DNA of 64,000 bases, taken from Eunapius fragilis (taxonomy: Eukaryota > Porifera > Demospongiae > Spongillida > Spongillidae). The notes beneath the pieces are model-generated. The model did not search any database. It was not told where the DNA came from and was given only the letters and a program-made list of their open reading frames with translations. A program made the position numbers and the translations under genes. The stretch lies in assembly GCA_963681505.1 (NCBI GenBank), contig OY811972.1, positions 14,782,625-14,846,624 on the forward strand. The letters are read 5' to 3'. Shown piece after piece: positions 22,022 to 31,655 of the stretch (position 1 is the stretch's first letter; every line of letters starts with the position of its first letter).

Positions 22022-22318
22022 GGCTTAGGTGGTGGGTTAGGGTAGCTAGGTGGGTAAGTTAGTGGGTTAGGGTAGCTAGGTGGGTAAGTTAGTGGGTTAG
22101 GGTAGCTAGGTGGGTAAGTTAGTGGGTTAGGGTAGCTAGGTGGGTAAATTAGTGGGTTAGGGTAGCTAGGTGGGTAAGTTAGTGGGTTAGGGTAGCTAGG
22201 TGGGTAAGTTAGTGGGTTAGGGTAGCTGGGTGGGTAAGTTAGTGGGTTAGGGTAGCTGGGTGGGTAAGTTAGTGGGTTAGGGCAGCTAGGTAGGTACGTT
22301 AGTGGGGTTAGGGTAGTG
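22022..22318 (+). repeat. 30-bp minisatellite containing TTAGGG, third array
   Basis: About ten copies of the same 30-bp unit as at 13370 and 17395, preceded by the same 90-bp flank (AAAGGAAGCCTTACAATACC) and followed by the same tail (CCAATTCCAAACA). Confidence 0.95.
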
Positions 22319-22437
22319 TAACCAATTCCAAACACACCAGTAATGAATTGCGTCCTTGTAAATTCTATAAATATAGGAATTCTAATTTATTTTTATTATT
22401 AACATAATCTTGTCTCTAGGCAGGTACTCCTCTCTGA

Positions 22438-22960
22438 GTGTGTGTCTCATATCGAGAAATTGGCGGTCAAAAGGATTACGCGGTATTCGGTCATTGCGTA
22501 ATTCGGTGTCCATAGAAAATGTATTGACGCATTCATAAAACTGCAGCTTACTGCAGAACAAAACAAAATATTGACTAGGTGCTCTCGGATTTGTAATGTG
22601 GGGACTATTTGGCATATTTTGAGTAGTTTTTCGCACCTTAGGTACTTATATCCGCACTTCCACATTAATTATGCAAGGTTTCCAATGTCCATTCATTTTA
22701 TCTCATTTCGTTATTCAGTCATCAATAGTTTCCCAACCAAATGATAATCTCCTTAGGTGCTAACGGATTATATGAGAGCAGTCAGTGTACTTATTTATCA
22801 TCATTTTTTCAGAGCTTAGGGCCTTCAAATCGCACTTCCGTTGAATGGTTAGTGAGATACACCCCACATACAAGACGATCATCACGTGCCCCTTATCATC
22901 AATCGGCCGTGCCCAGACCTAGCTGTTTGTTAAATGACCAATAATTATTGCTATGTACTG
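22438..22960 (+). repeat. Duplicated downstream flank of receptor copy 3
   Basis: Matches 36497-37010 downstream of receptor copy 4, starting ATCGAGAAATTGGCGGTCAA. Together with the matching upstream flank this shows that receptors 3 and 4 arose by a segmental duplication. Non-coding. Confidence 0.75.
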
Positions 22961-23798
22961 ACTTAGCATCGTGACCACATGTAGGAGTGGCTAGGTGGCA
23001 CTAATTGGGAAAGACGGAGGTTGCGATTACACAAAGGAGTTTGCCACTCAGAGAATCGACACGGGCATACAACCAGACTTATTACGGAAGGATCTTGTAA
23101 GTCTCAGAGAACTAGTTAAGTAGCATGAATGCAAAACGTATATTGGATGGTAGTGACTGTTCGTAATACGGTAAAAGGTTATATACCGGAGCGTTAGTAC
23201 ATGTAAGAGCTTACACGTAGAGGTAACGTCTGGTACAAACGGCGGGAGCATCAAATATACAAGAGCTGCCATATTTCTATACGACTGACGGTACGCACTT
23301 AATTGACCTTTCCCATTGAAAATGAATGCATCATAAAAGATTGAATACTTCTAACTTTGCAAAAGCTAGTCCGACTTTAAGTTTAGGTGCATTAGATTTG
23401 TGCCAACTGCAGCATTTGAAAACTACCATGTTTTCTCGTACAATGTCCCATGTGTGAACATACATGTACATTTAATGTACATGTATGTATAGATGTATAT
23501 ATGTATGTGTGTGCGTTTATGACTATGTATGTGTGTGTGTGACAGTGTTTATGGCTATGTGTGTACATGTGTGTTTTATGTGCACGTATGTGTGCATGTG
23601 TTTTATTTGTATGTGTGTACGTATATGTATATGTATGTATATGTTCATGTATGTGTATATATGAATTAGTGTTATCTATGGCAACACCTCACCATATTAA
23701 AAAGTCTCCCGTGATCCTCCACTTCACTATACCAACTGCCTCATTCCAGGCGCCAGGTATGTGTAAAAGTCCGTACTTCCCTTCAGTACCTTATCGCT

Positions 23799-23854
<56 letters not shown>

Positions 23855-24220
23855 GTGTGTGTGTGTGTGCTAGTGTGCTACCCCTTATACCTACTTCACG
23901 AGCCTGAAATTGATTGTAGTGTAATTGGGGGAAGGAGGCTAGGGACACATTTTCCTGTCTAGCCACCCAGCTTTGCCATATTGGGTCTCCAAAATCAAAA
24001 TGCAGCTTTGTGTATGAAACATACAGTAGGTTTAACCTCACCTTGACTAGGTCTCTTGTAAGAGCAATTATGGCCCGGACTCTCGTAGCTTAAAATTTTT
24101 TTACTGTAGGTGTATAATCCATGTTCATGTATCTTAACTGTAGTAAGCCATATTACAGTACCTTAATTATGATTATGAAAGTACAAATTTATTTACATAT
24201 CTTGTGAAACCACAAGTTCA
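22961..24220. other. No supported gene; TG-rich
   Basis: No protein family recognised. 23460-23660 is imperfect TGTATG repeat and 23800-23870 a pure TG run. Confidence 0.5.
23800..23870. repeat. (TG)n microsatellite
   Basis: Pure TG dinucleotide run with one interruption. Confidence 0.95.
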
Positions 24221-24360
24221 TTTACCACACTGCTGTTTTTCCTCTCTTCTCCTCCACCTCTTTCTCCTTCCCTCCTCCCATCCTCCTCCTCCCTCCCCCT
24301 CCTCTCCTCCCACTTCTACTTATACCCATCCTCACACTTCTCCCTCTCCTGCCACGAAGA

Positions 24361-24472
24361 TGTGTGGTCTGTGAGCTCATCACTGTTGCCATGGCAGCTC
24401 TACAGGGGATGAGCCTGTCCTCTGCAGTACGGAGTTTATTAATTACTATCATTTGGAGGTATGTCTCCATTG
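24361..24472 (+). other. Exon-like open stretch of unknown gene
   Basis: Preceded by a 120-bp pyrimidine-rich tract (24236-24356) and CACGAAG, and followed by a good donor (TGGAG|GTATGT at 24471). Encodes a hydrophobic segment (CELITVAMAALQGMSLSSAV). Product not recognised; could be a membrane-protein exon or relic. Confidence 0.3.
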
Positions 24473-25139
24473 GCGCTACATGTATGTGTCCATTGGTCCT
24501 ACACATATCATGGGTGTACACAGGGGGGGGGTCATTGGGTTCGAACAACCCCCCCTCCTACCCCCAAAGCGAGATCGCCTTCATCATTGAGTCTAATCAG
24601 TTTTATTAAGAACAAAATATATTGTATGATGCGTGTATGTTATTGTAAGTTCACCTATTAACCAAATTCAACCCCCCCCCCCCCCCCCCTTCCTGAAGGC
24701 TGCGTATCCTACATGTATTGGTCTTCACTCATTGGTCCTCACTCATAGTGTTTTAAACTCTCCTCTAATCCCTGACCCTGTGGAGTCATTTTAGTTACAG
24801 GAAGTAGGAAGAGGTGTGGTTTTAGTTAAGGGAGATGAAATGTCCACCCCCTCCCCCCATTGGGAGCACACACATCTCCTACACTTTACCTGTATCCATA
24901 CACGGAGCATATGTTGGCACATTGTCACTGCAGTAAGAATGGTGGAGCCACCTATGTGCTCCTAGGTAATAACAATGTGGAGAACATTGCTCAAGAGATG
25001 GTCAGGCTTTTGTTTGTGCTGTACCGTTCCCCTCTTCCCCATCAGTCCCTCCTCCCCATCACTGTGAATTGATGGGGAGGAGGCAGCAGTGATGAGAAGA
25101 CATCCAGCCAGATTTTCTGGTAAGCTCTCTGAACTCCTC

Positions 25140-25171
<32 letters not shown>

Positions 25172-25181
25172 CCCATCAGAT

Positions 25182-25325
25182 TGGTCAGAAAAACTCCTGA
25201 TGATTGAGTGGAGGTATACCCAGGTGGTCTGCCAGCAGCTCTGGTTCCAGGCTCAGTGGGCTACCTACATGACTGCCTGGTATGGACCAGGGACTGAACC
25301 CATCATACCGAACAATGTGATGTAG
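25182..25325 (+). other. Exon-like open stretch of unknown gene
   Basis: Follows a C-rich tract ending CCCATCAG and encodes WSEKLLMIEWRYTQVV and on to a TAG at 25323-25325. Residue composition is protein-like (tryptophan and glutamine rich) but no family is recognised, and phase does not match the 24361 stretch. Confidence 0.25.
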
Positions 25326-25935
25326 CTCATGGACTGTGCCAGTCACCCTTCCAACCTCCACCAGGAGAACTACTACTCAAATGTAAAGCGTTGTGTTTTC
25401 ATCATATAATGCTTGCTAGCAGACTGTAAAGTTGTTCAGTGGTGTTTTGTATGGTGCTGACACAAGTTTGTATGTTTGTGTATCAAATGTATCAAATGTG
25501 GACAGTTGAAGAAGGGCTGGTAGTTGTATTAGCTGCTGTCTGAAACTCACAGGTCTTTGTGGTTTCATAAGTACTGCCTCTTTAATTAGGAGTGGTGACA
25601 TGTGGAAGAATTGTTACTGGTTGTGGGTTTTATGTAAACTTTTCAATTAAGAGGTCAGATAATTCGTTGTTTTTCTTGCTCCTGGCAGACTTATATGTAA
25701 GGCACTCACTCTGCAATGGCTGCAAAGTACATGTAGGTTCTGCATTATGACATACCTCACTAAGGTCAGATCTCGCACCTCATTGTGTCGAATTGAAGGA
25801 AAGCCTCCTGATGGGCAATTCATGGCATGCTCCACAGTATAGATGGAGCCACATATGCAATGTGATGGTAATAACGGAGGTTGCCAGCCATAGTGTAAGC
25901 AGATAGCATCTCTAAAAGCACTCTAGGTTCTCAGG

Positions 25936-26039
25936 GCCATACCCAGAGGGGGTTCTGTAACCAAGGAAACCAATAAAATTGCTAGTAAAATCTGAATTTT
26001 ATAGGTTTCCTTGGTTACGAACCCCCTCTGGGTACGGCC
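25936..26039. repeat. Hairpin repeat (MITE-like)
   Basis: Arms 25936-25971 and 26004-26039 are reverse complements with only a few mismatches (GGCCATACCCAGAGGGGGTT against its complement). The pairing extends inward through ATAAAATT/AATTTTAT, leaving a loop of about 14 nt. Confidence 0.85.
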
Positions 26040-26521
26040 GTGGTTCTTTTCCTCAAATTGTTGGATCCCACGCTCAGGAGGCAACGAAGTTGCACAAGTG
26101 ATGCATGGTATCCTCAAGAGGTATGAAGAGCTCACTACTGTGTGAGGTATAGTTAGAGCAAGGTATGTCCATTTACCAGATTGTAGTACATGTTTTTTAT
26201 TTTAAACACATACACCAGCATCTTTGCCATTGTGTATGTGAGTGATGAGTGCCAGCCTTCATGCCATCGATCACCATGGCATCCTGTTTTGTGTTACTGG
26301 CCATTGAACAGTGTTTAGTAAGAAACATGCAGGTACATGTATGTGAGCACTGTCCATGTGTGTGGGTGGTATGTATAGTATGCAAGCACTTATATTGTTT
26401 TTCCAGCTGTGGGTTGTGTGTATGTTTGCATGTGTATGTGATAGATAGCTAAACCACCCATTTGAGCGCAGCCATTCTAATTCTCAACAATAATCTTTAT
26501 GTATGGTTGGAATTAGCCCTG

Positions 26522-26533
26522 GATCCAGGATTT

Positions 26534-26564
<31 letters not shown>

Positions 26565-27190
26565 TTGATAATAATATATGTGAAGCCAGTGGCAGATCCA
26601 GAATTGAATTAAAGGGGGATTGGAGGGACAGAGACACCAAAGGGAGATGTGCTCGGGTTGCAGACCTAATTCCCCCCCCCCCCTCCCCTCTGTCCGCCAG
26701 TGTCTGCATAGGAATTAAGTAGTCTGCCATACACATGATTGTGCATGGGGGGGGCGGGGCAGCTTTGGGCTATTCCATTATTTAACCATACACACCTACA
26801 GATGACAATAATTGCAAACGTAACCCCCAGGACAATATATAAAACTACCTTTTGTTGTTAAGTTTTTTAATACCCCCAGACAAGCTTCTATTTGGTTACA
26901 TCTTCCCTGGACAAGCTTATGTTATACCTGCTAACCCCTACCACTCCCACCCCCCCCCCCCCCCCCAAGTACAAGCTTATGTTTTATCTGCTAGCACCCC
27001 GGGACAGGCATTTATACTACCCCCCTCAGGACATATTTGCAACCCTGGACAACGACATCGACATGTTTCTAAACACAACCCCCCACCATGGACACCATTG
27101 TTGTCATCTGTAGGAGTGTACAGTTAAATAATGGAATAATCCAATTGGTACCAGAGGGGCGGGATATGAATTTGGGGGGGGGGGGGGGCA
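26522..27190. repeat. Poly-G/poly-C rich low-complexity DNA
   Basis: Contains G-runs (26527-26560, 27173-27188) and C-runs (26672-26684, 26950-26966). No gene supported. Similar runs near 5341, 5983 and 24670 are also uninformative. Confidence 0.8.
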
Positions 27191-27637
27191 CATGCACATG
27201 GCTAGATCGCTGAAATCAACCTTAGCCTTAGTTTGGTAATGTAAAACTGATGGCCTTTCCTAACTCCCCAGTATTGCAACGTCCAATACCCCACCGGGTT
27301 CAAACCTACCATAACTTTCAGGTCCCTACATGCACATTTTCCCGCTTGATATAGCGGGACACAACTTGCCGTGATAGGTACAGGAACCTCTCTACCCACA
27401 AACCGAATTTTAAAAGTGATTTGATTATAGGAGAACCAAAAAGTATTTGGCGGGTTTGAACCTAGTGGGGTATCACACATTGCAATACCCCAAAATGTAT
27501 TTCACCATACAGAAATGGTGTACTATGAAGTGTTGAGAATAAGTCATTAGCCTTAACCGTTCGGAAGTTATAGTTATTCAAACGCAAGGGAATATTGAGG
27601 GGCAATTTTGTTGGAAACTATCCCATATATATAAATA

Positions 27638-27899
27638 TGTGTGCATACATGTATGTGTTTTTTGTACATGTATATATGTGAAAATGTATGTATCAGTGTG
27701 TGTTTTATGTGTATGTGTACATGTATGTGTGCATGTTTTATGTATGTGTGTACATGTATGTATTTGTGTATGTTTTCACATGTATGTGTATTATGTACAC
27801 ATGTGTACTTGTATGTATGTGTGTGTTTTATGTATGTCTGTACATGTACATGCATATGTGTATAAATACATATGTGTACATGTATGTATTATGTGTGTG
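27638..27899. repeat. TG/TATG microsatellite, target of the Ngaro-like element
   Basis: Imperfect TGTATG/TGTACATG repeat. The retrotransposon is inserted in it; the same repeat resumes at 33209. Confidence 0.85.
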
Positions 27900-28191
27900 T
27901 TAATGCTGTCTAAATGCTCTCGTATGCTGACGGTTGTACCTGCGCATGTAAACTATGAGTTGCCCTGTCCCCCTTTGCGAGTTTGACTGATAAGTATGTT
28001 GTTTGCCCATAAAGGGGGCAGGCAGCAGCCGGCCAGTCGGGTCTGCCAAGGGGTGCTGACCCCCCACCGCTGAGCCTAACTGGGACCAATGGGTAACGCT
28101 GGTTACCATTGGGTCGGTCAGTGCCACACCATGACGCTGGTCAAGGTTAAGTGGTTAGGTCAGGGTGTAGAAGCCCGAAGGGTGCCGCCCA
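27900..28191 (-). repeat. Split direct repeat B2
   Basis: 292 bp, identical by eye to 28572-28863 with a constant offset of 672. Forms the 3' end of the element. Begins (plus strand) TTAATGCTGTCTAAATGC. Confidence 0.95.
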
Positions 28192-28267
28192 CCATTGATA
28201 GTTGAGCAATAACACAGCAAAACATGTGTACAAGTACAATCAATGCACAGGTGGAGTGGTGGGTGGG

Positions 28268-28573
28268 TAAGCGATTCAGGCAGCAGTGCTTTACATGTAG
28301 CTGAATGTAAGACTGAGTGATGCCCACCAACCACCACTGTTTATATATGCATGGACCTGGAACCATATCAGTTTAGCAGTGTCATTGAGGGGGTAAAAAG
28401 GTGTGATGGTTTGAATAGAGGTGAGGGTTATGCTTTGCTAGACCTATAGGCTCCCTTATTAGACACATTTGATCTCAATAGAGGTGAGAGTGTCCTCAGA
28501 GATTTTCCAGACATATAGGCTCCGATCCCATTTACCAGACATTAAACCAAGTTTAGTACCTAAACAAATACTT
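28268..28573 (-). repeat. Split direct repeat A2
   Basis: 306 bp, matches 32903-33208 essentially base for base. It overlaps B1 by the dinucleotide TT at 28572-28573, the probable crossover core. Separated from B2 by a 76-bp spacer. Confidence 0.95.
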
Positions 28574-28863
28574 AATGCTGTCTAAATGCTCTCGTATGCT
28601 GACGGTTGTACCTGCGCATGTAAACTATGAGTTGCCCTGTCCCCCTTTGCGAGTTTGACTGATAAGTATGTTGTTTGCCCATAAAGGGGGCAGGCAGCAG
28701 CCGGCCAGTCGGGTCTGCCAAGGGGTGCTGACCCCCCACCGCTGAGCCTAACTGGGACCAATGGGTAACGCTGGTTACCATTGGGTCGGTCAGTGCCACA
28801 CCATGACGCTGGTCAAGGTTAAGTGGTTAGGTCAGGGTGTAGAAGCCCGAAGGGTGCCGCCCA
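28572..28863 (-). repeat. Split direct repeat B1
   Basis: 292-bp copy of B2, directly abutting A2. The B1-A2 junction (AAATACTTAATGCTG on the plus strand) equals what circularisation of the element ends would produce. Confidence 0.95.
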
Positions 28864-28965
28864 AGTGTAACCCCCCAAAATGGATTGATTTCGGACTGAT
28901 TGGTTCCAGGTATGTGTGTGTAATGCTGGTACAAATAAGTGTGTTCAAGTGTGCGCATAAAAGTG

Positions 28966-29877
28966 TCATTGTGCAGATGCAATAGTTGCTGTGTCTGAAG
29001 GATGTGTTAGTGGATGCCGGGTGTAGGTGGTGTACGTGTTGCTGCTCCATCTTCCCAGCTGCTGGATGGTGGATGTCGGGAGACCTGCTTGTGCTGCTGC
29101 TGTTGCTGCCCCAATGCGAAGACTGTGGGTGTTGTACCTGGAGGTGTCGTACCCACCTCTCAGGAGAAGGTTTCGCAGGGTAGCTCTCATAGCCCTCGCT
29201 GTGAGTGGGCCTCCAGTCTTAAAATGAAAGAGAGAGGAGTCTGGTGGTTCTTTGCACTGGTCAAAGTAGGCTTGCATCATGGTGACTGGACATGATCTAC
29301 GACCAGTGTAGCCTATGGATATTGTCGTGCCTCTCCCAACCTGGTCTGTCTTTGATTTCTTAATGAGAAAGTGCATCCCATCTTTGACCCAGGTGATGTT
29401 GCTCATTGTAGGGTGGAGCCTGGGGTCAAATCTGCTCCTGGTGGCGACAGTGTACTCGCTGACCCTCAGGAAACCAAAGAAACCGAAGGTCAGAGCTGCT
29501 TTCAGCATCAGTCGGTCATGTTTGCTGAAAAGGTCAGTCTCGAGTAGCTGCAGTAGTTCCTCCAGCATCCCGGTAGTGATAGGTAGTCTCTTGGGCCTGA
29601 GGTGTACCGGACCTTGAGATCTCTGTATGCCTCGGGTGGCTAGGTTGAGAGTTGGGTTGTTGCTTGTTGGGCTCTGAAACCCATGGGTGAGGTGGAGGTG
29701 ACTGACTGCAGCGAGGTACACCTGAATGGTGTTGGCCTGGAGTGTATGGCTGAGGTAGGCTGCAAACAAGTTGATGGCGTGCTTGGATCCTGGCAGGGGG
29801 GCGATGCCGAGTGTATTGCAGAAGGTGTAGTACTTCCGGATTCCAGCCCTGTAGGTGGTTGATGTTGAAGGGGCCAC
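28966..29877 (-). CDS. Tyrosine recombinase (integrase) of the Ngaro-like element
   Basis: About 303 codons. N-terminal core-binding helices (STTYRAGIRKYYTFC) are followed by the catalytic domain with box I arginine (FGFFGFLRVSEYT), HSLRIGAAT (H-x-x-R), GRW and the nucleophile tyrosine in TYTRH. It would integrate the circular cDNA by recombination at short identical sequences. The frame has no ATG at its start (GTG at 29877) and remains open upstream past the end of the RT frame in the -1 phase, so a frameshift, overlapping initiation or separate transcript is needed. Stop at 28966-28968, about 100 bp before repeat B1. Confidence 0.9.
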   Translation of the reverse strand: MAPSTSTTYRAGIRKYYTFCNTLGIAPLPGSKHAINLFAAYLSHTLQANTIQVYLAAVSHLHLTHGFQSPTSNNPTLNLATRGIQRSQGPVHLRPKRLPITTGMLEELLQLLETDLFSKHDRLMLKAALTFGFFGFLRVSEYTVATRSRFDPRLHPTMSNITWVKDGMHFLIKKSKTDQVGRGTTISIGYTGRRSCPVTMMQAYFDQCKEPPDSSLFHFKTGGPLTARAMRATLRNLLLRGGYDTSRYNTHSLRIGAATAAAQAGLPTSTIQQLGRWSSNTYTTYTRHPLTHPSDTATIASAQ

Positions 29878-29909
29878 GCCTCTGTGCAGGAGGTGCCTCA
29901 GGTGCCTTT

Positions 29910-31655
29910 CTAGAGCTCTTCCAGTATGTGGGACACTGGTGTTGGCTGCTGGTTGGCCTGGGGAGCAAGGGAAAAGAAACGTGAGATCTGGTTACGGGAT
30001 AGTGCATCTGCAATGCAGTTCAGTCTGCCCGGGAGATGTTTGAGGGCGACTGTAAAGCTGTGCTGTGCAGCAATAAAGAACAGTTTCCTCAGTAGTTCCA
30101 TTATACCAGGATGCTTAGAGGACTGGTTGCTCCATGCCTGCACTATGGGTAGATTGTCGCAGTTGAACCTGATTCGTCGACCCTCCAGGAGGTGGCCCCA
30201 CGTGAGAGCGGCTGCCACTATGGCGAAGAGCTCCTGCCACTGAATGGAACGTGTGGGGAGCTGCTGGTGTGGTTGCCAGTCGCCTCGGAACCAGGCTCCA
30301 TTGAAGTAGGCCCCATATCCCAGAGAACCAGATGCATCTGTGAACAACTGGAGGGAGTCGGCGTCACTCCACTCGGGTGAAATAAACATGGCAACGCCAT
30401 TCCATGATGGCAGGAAGCTGTTCCACCATCTTATATCTGCCCTGGCCTCGGAGTTGAGACGGATGTGGTGGTGGAGCCGTCTTGCTGTTGTGGATAGCTG
30501 GATGAGCCTACGAAGGAATAGGCGCCCTGCTGGAACTACCTTGGCTGCAAATGAAAGCTTTCCTATGAGAGAAAGCAGTTCTCTCTTGGTGACTTTGTGT
30601 AGCCCAAGCCATGACCTGGTCAGGGATGATATTTCCTGCAGCTTTTCTGGTGGCAATCTGAGCTGCTGCAGTGAGGAGTCCAGGACAATGCCGAGGAAGG
30701 TGATGCAGGTCGCTGGACCTTCACACTTTTCGGTGGCCACTGGAACTCCCAGTCTCTCGCAGAGTTGCATCATGGTGGTCATGGACTCCTGGCAGGTGGG
30801 CTGTCCTGGAGGTCCAACTAGGAGGAAGTCATCCAGGTAGTGGAGTAACGTTGCTCCGTAGTTGTTCTCCAAGATCCAGTGCAGAGCGCTGGCGTAGTTG
30901 TCAAAGAGACTTGGGGCTGAGCGAAGACCAAACGGGAGACATGTGTCGACATAGTACTGCCCTCTCCAGTACATGCCAAGAAGTTCCCAGTCTACGGCTT
31001 GGATTGGAACCATCCTGAATGCCGACTTCAGGTCCACCTTGGCCATCATGGACCCCTTCTTAAATCTGCTGAGCAGGGCTACAGCGTCGTCTAGCGTGGA
31101 GTAGTGCATTGAGAACTCATCCTTCGAAATGAAGTCGTTGATGCTGAGTCCTTCCGGTGCTGACAGGTGAAGGATCACTCTCCATTTTCCGTTTTTCTTT
31201 GGGACTGCCCCAAGCCCGGATGTGCGGAGGTTCTTGAGGGGGGGCTGGCAAAAGGGGCCCAGGATGCGTCCTGATTCCACCTCTTTCTGCAGTTCATCGT
31301 CCACAACTTCAGGGTGCTGTAGTGCAGAGGTAAGGTTGCGTGCTGTGTAGGAAAAATGTGGACCATTGTAGCCAGTGGAAACACCGTTGTCGATGCCATT
31401 GAGTAGCCAGGAGACCCAGGCCTTGTCCGGATGTGCCTTCAACTCGTGCTCAAAGGCTGAGCGTCGTAGTGGAGTGTGAGCTCTCTGGAGCTCACGTAGC
31501 TCCCGAAGTGACCCGGGTGCAGGCCTTGGCAGGGTGATCCCCACTACAGCCCGTGATCCAGCACTTGTGGGCGAAGGTACATTCTGCACCCTTTGTACAC
31601 TTGCCGAAGTTGAACCTCCGGCAGATCTCCTCCCCTGATGGTGTGTGGGTAGCAT
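29910..31655 (-). CDS. Reverse transcriptase / RNase H of the Ngaro-like element
   Basis: 581 codons from ATG 31655. RT motifs: MAKVDLKSAFRMVPI (motif A), LPFGLRSAPSLFDNY (motif B) and YLDDFLLVG (catalytic YxDD). RNase H follows: LFTDASGSLGYGAYF, WQELFAI, CDNLPIVQAW (D-E-D) and LPGRLNCIADALSR. The N-terminus overlaps the Gag-like frame by about 160 nt in another phase. The RT signature LPFGLRSAP is typical of the DIRS/Ngaro order rather than LINEs. Not truncated. Confidence 0.92.
   Translation of the reverse strand: MLPTHHQGRRSAGGSTSASVQRVQNVPSPTSAGSRAVVGITLPRPAPGSLRELRELQRAHTPLRRSAFEHELKAHPDKAWVSWLLNGIDNGVSTGYNGPHFSYTARNLTSALQHPEVVDDELQKEVESGRILGPFCQPPLKNLRTSGLGAVPKKNGKWRVILHLSAPEGLSINDFISKDEFSMHYSTLDDAVALLSRFKKGSMMAKVDLKSAFRMVPIQAVDWELLGMYWRGQYYVDTCLPFGLRSAPSLFDNYASALHWILENNYGATLLHYLDDFLLVGPPGQPTCQESMTTMMQLCERLGVPVATEKCEGPATCITFLGIVLDSSLQQLRLPPEKLQEISSLTRSWLGLHKVTKRELLSLIGKLSFAAKVVPAGRLFLRRLIQLSTTARRLHHHIRLNSEARADIRWWNSFLPSWNGVAMFISPEWSDADSLQLFTDASGSLGYGAYFNGAWFRGDWQPHQQLPTRSIQWQELFAIVAAALTWGHLLEGRRIRFNCDNLPIVQAWSNQSSKHPGIMELLRKLFFIAAQHSFTVALKHLPGRLNCIADALSRNQISRFFSLAPQANQQPTPVSHILEEL

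Larger units (their letters stand above)
20407..22385 (+). other. Composite unit copy 2 (tail, TMEM245-like exons, minisatellite)
   Basis: Second and more complete copy of the block at 10979. Order: tail frame, exon C, exon A, CA-rich intron, exon B, flank, 30-bp minisatellite, 70-bp tail. Its ends read A|TCTGTCG and CTAA|T with a small AATTC/GAATT hairpin just before the right end. The first copy has the same ends. This would suit a Helitron-type unit, but the flanks are not a clean interrupted receptor sequence, so the mode of movement is unproven. Confidence 0.6.

Noticed and set aside
27202-27480. 92-codon minus-strand frame
   Set aside because: No recognised domain, no partner copy and no splice context; probably chance.
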